The notes below the pieces were generated by a model that was given only the letters and a program-made list of their open reading frames with translations, was not told where the DNA came from and made no database searches. Positions 16,401 through 22,713 of a DNA stretch of 23,439 nucleotides are shown in pieces. Made by a program: the position numbers and the translations under genes. This DNA comes from Palsa-948 sp964481195 (GTDB lineage: Bacteria > Bacteroidota > Bacteroidia > Palsa-948): assembly GCA_964481195.1 (NCBI GenBank), contig CAYZTB010000046.1, positions 1 to 23,439 of the forward strand. Reading direction: 5' to 3'. The first letter of the stretch is position 1. Each line of letters opens with the position of its first letter.

Positions 16401-16492
16401 CACAAGAAGATGTGTATGTGTATAGGGTAATTCTAAAAGATAATTTTGGCACTCCGCATGTGTATAATGGGCATGTAAACCTGGTGAAGTAA
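13415..16492 (+). CDS. Large secreted surface protein: Cys-rich N-domain, SprB repeats, PKD domains, type B T9SS sorting domain
   Basis: 1025 residues with a signal peptide (MKTKITILFIFCF, likely cleavage near residue 23). Residues ~24-230 form a domain with about thirteen cysteines that I do not recognise. Residues ~232-613 are five SprB-type repeats of about 76 residues, each with a C-x3-(N/T)G, an SGG, PY-Y-W, an L-x-G-Y-V/T strand and an NGC motif. Residues ~614-768 hold two more Ig-like units with diverged pattern. Two PKD domains follow (769-932), marked by WNFGDGGTSS and WEWDFGDGKTS. Residues 933-1025 are a gliding-motility-type C-terminal domain (TFTPNGDGINDFF, FDRWGEEIF, GWDGT, YVYRV). 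The protein is predicted to be secreted by T9SS (type B signal) and act at the cell surface, perhaps in adhesion or gliding; gliding itself is not shown by this window. Confidence 0.9.
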   Translation: MKTKITILFIFCFQMSQEYIFCQTYCGPTTPTFTVNLTGQPQGSWISPVIQRDDTCCGSSAPNKCLQFIITLDSAAQGISFNLHSGAVPPGAMFYQINCGPPITVGSPICLNGVGPHYLTFCKPGNNSNEYIITSLGGIGTQGDTMAMGCTGGTLSSWGYYEPSITWTSIFPGAQGAYNSYLSCTGGCDTVQVNPLPNSPAYIDFKICGVRATFCDTIPICDTVRVYIFSTLQVTVSGNTILCNNNATGSLNAAASGGAPPYSYSWSNGSSSQSVSGLGPGNYSVTVVDVNGCSVSNSTTIIQPPPLVQSVSQSDVSCFGGQNGTALVSPSGGTSPYTYLWLPCGCTSNALVGLTAGSYSSTVTDQNGCSVSQSFSISQPPLLTISVLYINDVSCNGGNNGQAGVSASGGAGAYTYQWSTFPIQTTSTATGLSAGTYSATITDSNGCVISISCNITQPAALAAVINSTSVTCYGTATGSATASASGGSAPYNYAWNPGGSNSSTVTGLSSGTYTVLISDMYGCTQMVSVNVAQPALLLATVSNPQHVSCHGLINGSASVNASGGTAPYNYSWNNGQTTSVATSLGSGIYTVVVMDGNGCTTSTASTISQPSVLLVAVSSSNVICPGQSANISANASGGTGPYTYFWQPNVGFGNAQTVSPTTTTTYTALVTDANGCTNTNVVTIGVHSMNLIVNANATPAICVGQTATVLATTSGTNITQYQWSHGLGNSVGPYAVSPSVTTTYTVTAFNICGASVSSVATVVVNPLPQIYIPPQNIVTCGKAVLHFSDTTQANNGSHYNWNFGDGGTSSAQNPTHIYNQTGVYVVSVTVSSTFGCSASAQTNCAVTVFPIPAANFTSDPPLETSIINPDFRFFDKSKDAIFWEWDFGDGKTSQMQNPAHSYENTGIYTVKLIVRNAGNCMDTILKTVEVKPEFTFYIPNTFTPNGDGINDFFTGKGLEIAEFEMSIFDRWGEEIFKSNNLGSGWDGTVRGKDAIAQEDVYVYRVILKDNFGTPHVYNGHVNLVK
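14107..15253 (+). repeat. Five ~228-bp tandem coding repeats (SprB units)
   Basis: The region encodes five consecutive SprB repeats of roughly 228-231 bp each, clearest at the protein level (SGG...PY.Y.W...NGC). The DNA copies are diverged in third positions, so they are old duplications rather than recent slippage. Recombination between copies could still change repeat number. Confidence 0.75.
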
Positions 16493-16523
16493 AATTTAAT
16501 AAAACTATATTGCTTCCTTCTTT

Positions 16524-16531
16524 TAACTTTG
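16524..16531 (+). promoter_or_regulatory. TAnnTTTG -7 element for the DinB-fold enzyme gene
   Basis: TAACTTTG lies 33 bp before the ATG at 16565, at the distance seen for other genes here. A TTG at 16510-16512 is too close to be a standard -33 element. Confidence 0.5.
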
Positions 16532-16564
16532 TGATTCTCACAGAAATTAAAAGGAATAGCAATT

Positions 16565-17092
16565 ATGGAAAATCTTAGCTACCCGATTGGAAAATTCTCT
16601 TTTAAACAAGAGACAGGTGAAAATGAAATTCAGCAATGGATTCAAGATATCGAGCAACACCCTAAAAATCTTCAAGCTGCTGTTCAAGGCTTGTCTAACG
16701 AACAATTAAACACACCCTATCGTGATGGAGGTTGGACAGTTTGTCAGGTGGTTCATCATCTGGCGGATAGCCACATGAATGCATACATTCGATTTAAGTT
16801 AGCATTAACCGAACATCACCCTACCATTAAACCTTACGAAGAAAAACGTTGGGCAGAAATGGAAGATGCAAAAGTATTGCCCATTGATATTTCGATTTCT
16901 ATTTTAACTCCTTTGCATATTCGTTGGACAAATATGCTTAAGAAAATTACAAATGAAGAATTAGAAAGAACTGTTTTTCATCCCGAAAGCAAAAGGGATA
17001 TGTCCGTAAAGTTTTTGCTGGCTTTGTATTCCTGGCATGGCAAGCATCATGTTGCTCATGTAACTGCATTAAGGGATAGAAATAAATGGTGA
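16565..17092 (+). CDS. DinB-fold metalloenzyme, YfiT/BstA-like
   Basis: 175 residues, the length of the YfiT family. The signature segments are present: YRDGGWTVCQVVHHLADSHM (about 52-71), AYIRFKLALTE, KPYEEKRWAEM and the C-terminal YSWHGKHHVAHV. Candidate metal ligands are H65, H158 and H162; their spacing (93 and 4) agrees with the three histidines reported for Bacillus YfiT. Characterised members of the family are metal-dependent, thiol-linked S-transferases (bacillithiol transferase BstA); older annotation calls them metal-dependent hydrolases. Whether this organism makes bacillithiol cannot be judged here. It has its own promoter-like element upstream, and metF follows after 87 bp that contain another. 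Confidence 0.88.
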   Translation: MENLSYPIGKFSFKQETGENEIQQWIQDIEQHPKNLQAAVQGLSNEQLNTPYRDGGWTVCQVVHHLADSHMNAYIRFKLALTEHHPTIKPYEEKRWAEMEDAKVLPIDISISILTPLHIRWTNMLKKITNEELERTVFHPESKRDMSVKFLLALYSWHGKHHVAHVTALRDRNKW

Positions 17093-17146
17093 TTTGTCTT
17101 GTTTAGTATAGGCAAAAGGTAAAACGCTTTATATACTTCAATTAAT

Positions 17147-17154
17147 TACCTTTG
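17147..17154 (+). promoter_or_regulatory. TAnnTTTG -7 element for metF
   Basis: TACCTTTG lies 25 bp upstream of the metF ATG at 17180, in an AT-rich 87 bp gap. No clear -33 element is seen. Confidence 0.5.
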
Positions 17155-17179
17155 CCCTCCTTATTATATATCCTTTGTA

Positions 17180-18136
17180 ATGAAAGTAGTTGATCATATC
17201 AAACAGTCCAAATCCACACTCTTTTCGATTGAAATTCTTCCTCCATTAAAAGGGAAGAGCATTCAGTCGATTTATGATATTATAGACCCGTTGCAGGACT
17301 TCAAACCATCTTTTGTAGATGTGACCTACCATCGTGAGGAATACATATACAAGAAACGAGCAGGAGGATTTTTAGAAAAAGTATCTACACGCAAACGCCC
17401 GGGCACAGTTGGTATTTGTGCGGCGATCATGAACCGATATAAAATTGATACGGTACCTCATATAATTTGTGGGGGATTTACCAAAGAGGAGACCGAAAGC
17501 GCACTTATCGACCTTCAGTTTTTGGGGATTGATAATGTATTAGTATTACGTGGCGATGCCGTAAAAACAGAACGCTCTTTCGTTCCTGAACCTGGCGGAA
17601 ATGAATACGCTATTGATTTAGTAAAGCAAGTGGTAAATATGAATAAGGGCACTTACTTGCACGAAGATGAAATGGTGGAAATAACACCAACAAATTTTTG
17701 CATTGGCGTTGCGGGTTATCCCGAAAAGCATTTTGAAGCACCCAACATGGTATCGGATTTAAAGCATTTGAAAACCAAAGTGGATTCCGGTGCTCAATAC
17801 ATTGTTACGCAAATGTTTTACGACAACAAAAAATATTTTGAGTTTGTGAAACAATGTAAAGATATGGGAATTAATGTCCCAATTGTTCCTGGCTTAAAAG
17901 TGATGACCAGCAAATCGCAAGCATCCATTTTACCGAAAACATTTTTCATTGACATTCCTCAGGAGTTGATGGAGTCCATTGACAAATGTAAAAATGATGC
18001 CGATGCTAAAGAGGCAGGAATAGAATGGTCTACACAACAAGCAAAAGAGTTAATAAAGTTTGGTGCGCCAGTTTTACATTTTTATACCATGGGAAGCGCA
18101 GAGCCTGTGCGCAGAGTGGTAAGCGCTGTATTTTAA
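17180..18136 (+). CDS. metF: Methylenetetrahydrofolate reductase
   Basis: 318 residues, close to other bacterial MetF proteins. Conserved features: FSIEILPP with E18 at the place of the general acid (E28 in E. coli), FVDVTYHREE, the TVPHIICGG segment, NVLVLRGD and the TQMFYDNKKYFEF segment. The FAD-containing enzyme reduces 5,10-methylene-THF to 5-methyl-THF for methionine synthesis. The dCMP deaminase gene starts 12 bp downstream on the same strand, so both draw on one transcript; both touch one-carbon and thymidylate metabolism. No SAM riboswitch is evident in the 87 bp upstream. Confidence 0.95.
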   Translation: MKVVDHIKQSKSTLFSIEILPPLKGKSIQSIYDIIDPLQDFKPSFVDVTYHREEYIYKKRAGGFLEKVSTRKRPGTVGICAAIMNRYKIDTVPHIICGGFTKEETESALIDLQFLGIDNVLVLRGDAVKTERSFVPEPGGNEYAIDLVKQVVNMNKGTYLHEDEMVEITPTNFCIGVAGYPEKHFEAPNMVSDLKHLKTKVDSGAQYIVTQMFYDNKKYFEFVKQCKDMGINVPIVPGLKVMTSKSQASILPKTFFIDIPQELMESIDKCKNDADAKEAGIEWSTQQAKELIKFGAPVLHFYTMGSAEPVRRVVSAVF

Positions 18137-18147
18137 ATATTAATATT

Positions 18148-18606
18148 ATGTCCCGCCCAACTTTTGATGATATATACATGGATTTAGCAGGCAGTCTTGC
18201 CGAGCGATCTCATTGTGTAAAAATGAAAGTGGGGGCCGTGCTCACAAAAGATACGCGTATAGTTTCATTAGGCTACAACGGGCCTCCTGCTGGAACCCAC
18301 AACTGCGATATTGAATGGCCCGAGAACGGTTGTCCGCGCGACAGCAAAGGAGGTTGTTCTCTTGCCTTGCATGCAGAGCAAAATGCGATTATCTATGCAT
18401 CTAAAAACAATGTTCCTCTTGAAAATTGTTCAATCTATGTTACACTTGCTCCATGCCTATCCTGTGCAAGAATTATTTTTGCATCGGGAATAAAAAAAGT
18501 TATTTATTTAAATAGCTACGCAGAATACAAAGGAATTGGTGTAGAAGAAGGGGTAGAGTTTCTTACAAAATTTGGAATCGAAGTTGTTAGGTATCGCAAG
18601 AACTAA
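18148..18606 (+). CDS. dCMP deaminase family protein
   Basis: 152 residues from ATG 18148; the same frame is open further upstream into metF, but MSRPTFDDIYM is the natural N-terminus. Zinc-site residues are H75 and E77 (HAEQNA) plus C103 and C106 (PCLSC). The GYNGPPAGTHNC segment is typical for deoxycytidylate deaminases and the ComEB group. The reaction is dCMP to dUMP, which feeds dTMP synthesis. It starts 12 bp after metF and is 24 bp before the protease gene. Confidence 0.92.
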   Translation: MSRPTFDDIYMDLAGSLAERSHCVKMKVGAVLTKDTRIVSLGYNGPPAGTHNCDIEWPENGCPRDSKGGCSLALHAEQNAIIYASKNNVPLENCSIYVTLAPCLSCARIIFASGIKKVIYLNSYAEYKGIGVEEGVEFLTKFGIEVVRYRKN

Positions 18607-18630
18607 TATTTCTAGCAGCATGTTTTATCA

Positions 18631-20232
18631 ATGAATTCACGATATAAAATTTATCTCCCTATTTTATTTGCGCTGGTACTAAGTGCCGGAATTTTTATTG
18701 GCTCCAAGTTAAATTTTTCATCGCCCAGTGTTCGCTTTCTTCAGCCTGCAAGAAAAGCTTCGGATAAATTAAATAGTGTAATTAATTTTATCGAGTCAGA
18801 ATATGTTGATACGGTAAACCGAGAGCTATTGGTTGAGAAAGCAATTAATGATTTGTTACAAAACTTGGACCCTCACTCGGTATATATCACAGCCAAAGAG
18901 GTTAAAGAAATGCGAGAGCCGCTCGAAGGGAATTTTGAAGGCATAGGAATTGAGTTCAATATTTTTAATGATACCATCCGGGTAATTTCTGCCATAGCAG
19001 GTGGTCCTTGCGAGTTATTAGGTATTCAAGCCGGAGATAAAATTGTAAAGATTGAAAGCGAAAATGCAGCTGGGGTAAAAATAAAAAATAAAGATGTACT
19101 CGGAAAACTCAGAGGTAAAGGCGGTACGGAAGTACGAGTAAGTATTATGCGAGGGAATTCAAAAAAATTAATTGATTATACAATTACTAGAGGAACTATA
19201 CCTATTTACAGTGTAGATGCAGGTTATATGTTGGATAAAAACACGGGCTATATTAAGATTAACCGCTTTGCAGAAACTACCTATGGTGAATTTATAGATA
19301 AGGCAACTAAATTGCGTTCGGAAGGAATGAAAAATCTTATTTTGGATTTACGAGGCAATGGAGGCGGATTACTTAGTGCGGCAATAAAAATTTGTGATGA
19401 ATTTTTAGAAGAAAACAAAACCATCGTTTATACAGAAGGAAAAGCTAGACCCAAAGAAGTTGCTACCGCAACCAGCAGAGGGATTTTGTTAAACACAAAG
19501 TTAGTTGTACTAGTAGATGAAAGCTCTGCTTCTGCAAGTGAAATTGTAGCTGGCGCAATTCAAGACAACGACAGAGGGGCTATTATTGGTAGAAGGTCTT
19601 TTGGAAAAGGATTGGTGCAAAGAGAAACAATGTTTTCGGATAGCTCAGCAATCAGACTTACTGTTGCACGTTACTATACCCCTACAGGAAGATGTATTCA
19701 GAAATCGTACGGCAAAGATTTGGCAGATTATTACGGAGAAGAATATGGTAGATTCCAGCAAGGGGAATTAATGCACGTGGATAGTATTCATAAAATAGAT
19801 TCACTAAAGTACATTACCCCTAAAGGAAAAATTGTTTACGGTGGTGGAGGTATTACGCCCGATATTTTTATACCACTGGATACGGTAGGAAGATCTGCTT
19901 TTCTTTCGGAGTTGTATATAAAAGGTATAATCAATCAGTATTGCTTTGACTATGCTGACAAAAACAGGAAAGCATTAAAAGGAATGAAGTTTGAATCGTA
20001 TAAATTAAATTTCATTATTAGTGAAAAAATCTTTAAAGATTTTTTATCTTTTTCAAATAACAAGGGAGTTAAGCCAAAGGCAAATGAAGCTGAAATATCA
20101 AAGACAATAATTATTCAAATAATAAAAGCTGGATTAGCAAGGCAAATATGGGGTAATAGTGGCTTCTATCCTATTATAAATCAAGACGATAAAGCAATAC
20201 TGAAAGCTTTAGGCGAAATAAATTCCTTATAA
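18631..20232 (+). CDS. C-terminal processing peptidase (S41 family)
   Basis: 533 residues. One N-terminal hydrophobic segment (about 8-24) should act as a signal anchor. A helical part with NLDPHSVYI follows (79-87), then a PDZ domain (about 100-185: NFEGIGIEF, GIQAGDKIVKI) and the S41 catalytic core with LDLRGNGGG (238-246), the ESSASASE segment with probable nucleophile S301, and K326 in FGKGLVQ; the 25-residue Ser-Lys gap agrees with Prc/CtpA. These proteases trim C-termini of envelope proteins in the periplasm. The C-terminal ~130 residues are lysine-rich and family-typical for Bacteroidota. It follows the deaminase by 24 bp. Confidence 0.93.
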   Translation: MNSRYKIYLPILFALVLSAGIFIGSKLNFSSPSVRFLQPARKASDKLNSVINFIESEYVDTVNRELLVEKAINDLLQNLDPHSVYITAKEVKEMREPLEGNFEGIGIEFNIFNDTIRVISAIAGGPCELLGIQAGDKIVKIESENAAGVKIKNKDVLGKLRGKGGTEVRVSIMRGNSKKLIDYTITRGTIPIYSVDAGYMLDKNTGYIKINRFAETTYGEFIDKATKLRSEGMKNLILDLRGNGGGLLSAAIKICDEFLEENKTIVYTEGKARPKEVATATSRGILLNTKLVVLVDESSASASEIVAGAIQDNDRGAIIGRRSFGKGLVQRETMFSDSSAIRLTVARYYTPTGRCIQKSYGKDLADYYGEEYGRFQQGELMHVDSIHKIDSLKYITPKGKIVYGGGGITPDIFIPLDTVGRSAFLSELYIKGIINQYCFDYADKNRKALKGMKFESYKLNFIISEKIFKDFLSFSNNKGVKPKANEAEISKTIIIQIIKAGLARQIWGNSGFYPIINQDDKAILKALGEINSL

Positions 20233-20242
20233 ACCAAAAAAG

Positions 20243-20266
20243 CCCCGTTTTCGTGAGAAAACGGGG
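20243..20266. terminator. Intrinsic terminator between converging protease and lipoprotein genes
   Basis: CCCCGTTTTC (20243-20252) pairs perfectly with GAAAACGGGG (20257-20266) over a GTGA loop. The A-run on its left (20236-20241) gives a T-run on the minus strand, so it fits best as the terminator of the small lipoprotein gene. On the plus strand only AATTCTT follows, a weaker signal. Confidence 0.85.
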
Positions 20267-20292
20267 AATTCTTAGAAAATTTAAGTTAAATC

Positions 20293-20532
20293 TTAATGAG
20301 TTTCGCCAGCAGCGTGATCATGACCTTCATGTCCAGCAGCAGAATCTCCAGCAGCTGCCTCCATAACTGGTTCAGCAGCAGCTTCAGATGCTTGCTCTAA
20401 AAGAGCATTTGCAACTGAATCGGCAGATTGTTGTAATGCAGCTTCTTGAGCAGCTTTTTCTTCAGCAGATGGTCCGCAAGCAACTAAGCCAACGAATACA
20501 AACGCTGTAACAAGTGTAAATACTTTTTTCAT
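20293..20532 (-). CDS. Small Ala/Glu-rich lipoprotein with His-rich tail
   Basis: 79 residues from the ATG at 20532 (the frame is open to 20565, but MKKVFTLVTAF is a natural signal peptide and a TACATTTG element lies at 20570-20563). The lipobox is LVAC with Cys at residue 19. After CGPSAEEKAAQEA the mature part is Ala/Glu-rich and probably helical, and the last ~15 residues (HEGHDHAAGETH) hold four histidines plus acids, which could bind metal. Small lipoproteins of this CGPSAEE type are frequent in Bacteroidota; none has a clear function to my knowledge. It is divergent from the superoxide dismutase gene. Confidence 0.8.
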   Translation of the reverse strand: MKKVFTLVTAFVFVGLVACGPSAEEKAAQEAALQQSADSVANALLEQASEAAAEPVMEAAAGDSAAGHEGHDHAAGETH

Positions 20533-20562
20533 TTGTTTGGTTTTTATAGGGATAATGTTCTG

Positions 20563-20570
20563 CAAATGTA
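20563..20570 (-). promoter_or_regulatory. TAnnTTTG -7 element for the small lipoprotein gene
   Basis: TACATTTG on the minus strand, 30 bp upstream of the ATG at 20532. It supports the shorter start. No clear -33 element. Confidence 0.5.
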
Positions 20571-20615
20571 AAAAAAATTATTTTTCATGCACGTGCTATC
20601 GAAATTATATTTTTT

Positions 20616-20623
20616 TATCTTTG
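20616..20623 (+). promoter_or_regulatory. TAnnTTTG -7 element for the superoxide dismutase gene
   Basis: TATCTTTG lies 94 bp upstream of the SOD ATG, implying a leader of about 85 nt. It shares the 185-bp divergent region with the promoter of the small lipoprotein gene. Confidence 0.5.
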
Positions 20624-20717
20624 CTCCCCTTTTAAAAGCCCTTCAAAACTTGCAAAAGTTGTCTTTTAGGAATGATAAAAGGTTGTTACACAAAATACAT
20701 TAATTAAAACTCTTAAA

Positions 20718-21323
20718 ATGGCTTTCGAATTACCAAAATTACCCTACGATTATAGCGCTTTGGAACCGCATATTGATGCACGCACTATGGAAATTCACCA
20801 TAGCAAACACCACAATGCATACGTTACTAACCTGAATAATGCTGTTGCTGGTAAACCAGAAGAGAATTTAAGCATTGAAGATATTTGCAAGAATATCTCT
20901 AAGCATTCTCCGGCAGTACGAAATAACGGAGGAGGGCACTATAACCATTCATTATTCTGGACATTGCTCAAGAAAGATGGTGGCGGGGAGCCGACAGGCC
21001 CTTTAGCGGAGGCTATTAAAAGTGCTTTTGGCACATTTGAAGATTTTAAAACTCAATTTAATACAGCTGCAGCAACACGCTTTGGATCAGGATGGGCTTG
21101 GCTTTGTGTAAGTGGAGGAAAATTAGCTATTTGCTCAACTCCAAATCAAGATAACCCGTTGATGGATATCGCAGACTGTAAAGGAACACCTATCTTAGGA
21201 TTAGATGTTTGGGAGCATGCCTATTATTTAAATTATCAGAACAGACGTCCAGATTACGTTGCTGCTTGGTGGAGCGTAGTGAATTGGGAAGAAGCTGCAA
21301 AAAGATTTGATGCTGCAAAATAA
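20718..21323 (+). CDS. Superoxide dismutase, Mn/Fe family
   Basis: 201 residues, full length. Metal ligands are H27 (EIHHSKHH), H77 (HYNHSLFW), D163 and H167 (DVWEHAYY). GGGHYNH and the Q of PNQDNPL are features of the manganese branch rather than the classical iron branch, though Bacteroidota enzymes of this type can be cambialistic. The enzyme converts superoxide to hydrogen peroxide and oxygen in the cytoplasm; no signal peptide is present. The gene is followed after 39 bp by the L25/Ctc gene. Confidence 0.95.
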   Translation: MAFELPKLPYDYSALEPHIDARTMEIHHSKHHNAYVTNLNNAVAGKPEENLSIEDICKNISKHSPAVRNNGGGHYNHSLFWTLLKKDGGGEPTGPLAEAIKSAFGTFEDFKTQFNTAAATRFGSGWAWLCVSGGKLAICSTPNQDNPLMDIADCKGTPILGLDVWEHAYYLNYQNRRPDYVAAWWSVVNWEEAAKRFDAAK

Positions 21324-21362
21324 AATTATAACATAACAAGAATAACAGATCAATATCATACT

Positions 21363-22019
21363 ATGAAAACGCTAAATTTAACCGGCACCAAAAGAGCATC
21401 TATCGGAAGAAGTAATGCTGCTTCTTTAAGAAAAGAAGGTAAAATACCTTGTATCCTTTACGGAGGAACAGAAATTGTTCACTTTGAAGCAAGCGAAAAG
21501 GATTTTAAACCTTTGGTTTATACTCCAGATGTGCACATGATTAAATTAGATGTTGGAGGAAAGCAAACAGATGCAATCTTGCAAGCTATACAGTTTCATC
21601 CTATCACCGATAAAATTCAGCACGTAGATTTTTTAGAAGTTGTTGGAGATAAGCCTGTGGTAATGGAAATTCCTGTTCGTACTACAGGTACTTCTGTGGG
21701 GGTTAAAGAAGGTGGTAAGCTTTTGAAAAAACTTGCTCGCCTTCGTGTTAAAGCGCCAATTTCTAAAATTCCAGGTACAATTGATTTAGATATTGAGCCA
21801 ATGAAAATCGGTGATTATATCAGAATCAAAGATTTGAATTATGATGGTGTTACATTTCTTCATGAGCCAAATGTTACCATTATGGCTGTAAAAGTAACTC
21901 GTGAAGTAGTAGAAGAAGTTACACCTGCAGCAGCGGCAGCAGCAGCTGTAGCTGGAGCACCTACAGCAGCAGCACTAGCAGAAGGAGCAGCAGCACCAGT
22001 AGAAGAGAAAAAGAAATAA
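21363..22019 (+). CDS. rplY: 50S ribosomal protein L25 / general stress protein Ctc
   Basis: 218 residues, the two-domain Ctc/TL5 form. Residues 1-~95 are the 5S rRNA-binding L25 domain (RKEGKIPCILYGG, HFEASEKDF, IQHVDFLEV); ~96-185 form the TL5 C-terminal domain (GVKEGGKLLKKLARLRVKA, then IKDLNYDGVTFL). The last ~35 residues are an Ala-rich tail ending EEKKK, encoded partly by a GCA/GCT triplet run. It binds 5S rRNA in the large subunit. It sits 39 bp after the SOD gene, perhaps co-transcribed, and before pth with a terminator in between; the L25-pth pairing is common in bacteria. Confidence 0.93.
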   Translation: MKTLNLTGTKRASIGRSNAASLRKEGKIPCILYGGTEIVHFEASEKDFKPLVYTPDVHMIKLDVGGKQTDAILQAIQFHPITDKIQHVDFLEVVGDKPVVMEIPVRTTGTSVGVKEGGKLLKKLARLRVKAPISKIPGTIDLDIEPMKIGDYIRIKDLNYDGVTFLHEPNVTIMAVKVTREVVEEVTPAAAAAAAVAGAPTAAALAEGAAAPVEEKKK

Positions 22020-22041
22020 TCTTTTTAAATACATTATAACT

Positions 22042-22076
22042 CCCTCTGACCTTAAAACGTCAGGGGGATTTTTTTT
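22042..22076 (+). terminator. Intrinsic terminator after rplY
   Basis: CCCTCTGAC (22042-22050) pairs with GTCAGGGGG (22059-22067) with one G-U pair and an eight-base loop, then an eight-T run (22069-22076). It lies in the 75-bp gap before pth, so pth may depend on readthrough or its own promoter. Confidence 0.85.
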
Positions 22077-22094
22077 ATACTTACCTTTACTTTG

Positions 22095-22661
22095 ATGGAC
22101 AAAATGCTAATTGTTGGCTTAGGCAATCCCGGAGCGGAGTATGATGAAACTCGACATAATATAGGTTTCAAAATACTTGATGCTTTTGCGGAGTCTCTCA
22201 AAATATCTTTTGAATCAACTCGCCTTGCTTTTACTGCAGCAGGAAAAATAAAAAATAAAAAGTTTTTTTTAGTGAAGCCTACCACGTTTATGAACTTAAG
22301 CGGAAAAGCGGTGAACTATTATATGCAGCAGGAAAATATTTTGTTGAATAATTTCTTAGTTATTACCGATGATATTGCCCTTGAACTTGGTACCTTGCGG
22401 TTTCGCCCAAAGGGAAGTGATGGAGGTCACAATGGATTAACTAGCATCAATGAAGTTTTAGGTTCACAAAACTATTCCCGACTTCGCTTTGGCATTGGAA
22501 ATAATTATCCCAAAGGCGGCCAATCGGATTTTGTTTTGGGAAAATGGGCTGCAGATGAAATTAAACTAATTCAACCGAGAATAAACCTTGCAGTTGATGC
22601 CATAAAAGATTTTGGATTGATGGGAATTGAGAAAACGATGAACAACTATAATAATAAATAG
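22095..22661 (+). CDS. pth: Peptidyl-tRNA hydrolase
   Basis: 188 residues from ATG 22095 (a second ATG at 22104 would also give a natural start). Active-site residues are in place: N11 and H21 (GLGNPGAEYDETRHNIGF), N67 in FMNLSG, D92/D93 in TDDIAL, and N113 in GGHNGL. The enzyme releases tRNA from prematurely dropped peptidyl-tRNAs. It follows rplY by 75 bp with a terminator hairpin between them. The stop codon is about 100 bp from the start of the transposase remnant. Confidence 0.95.
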   Translation: MDKMLIVGLGNPGAEYDETRHNIGFKILDAFAESLKISFESTRLAFTAAGKIKNKKFFLVKPTTFMNLSGKAVNYYMQQENILLNNFLVITDDIALELGTLRFRPKGSDGGHNGLTSINEVLGSQNYSRLRFGIGNNYPKGGQSDFVLGKWAADEIKLIQPRINLAVDAIKDFGLMGIEKTMNNYNNK

Positions 22662-22684
22662 CACTACTAACCGACTAATCATTT

Positions 22685-22713
22685 GAAAAAAAGCAGGTAG
22701 CCCGAAAGCTACC
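22685..22713 (-). terminator. Hairpin with T-run, minus-strand orientation
   Basis: GGTAGC (22696-22701) pairs with GCTACC (22708-22713) over a CCGAAA loop. An A-run to its left (22685-22692) reads as a T-run on the minus strand. It may belong to the left end of the insertion sequence, protecting against inward or outward transcription; it does not fit as a plus-strand terminator for pth. Confidence 0.35.

Noticed and set aside
18025..18147. Upstream extension of the dCMP deaminase frame into metF
   Set aside because: The extra 41 residues overlap metF in a different frame and are not part of the deaminase family; ATG 18148 is 12 bp after the metF stop.
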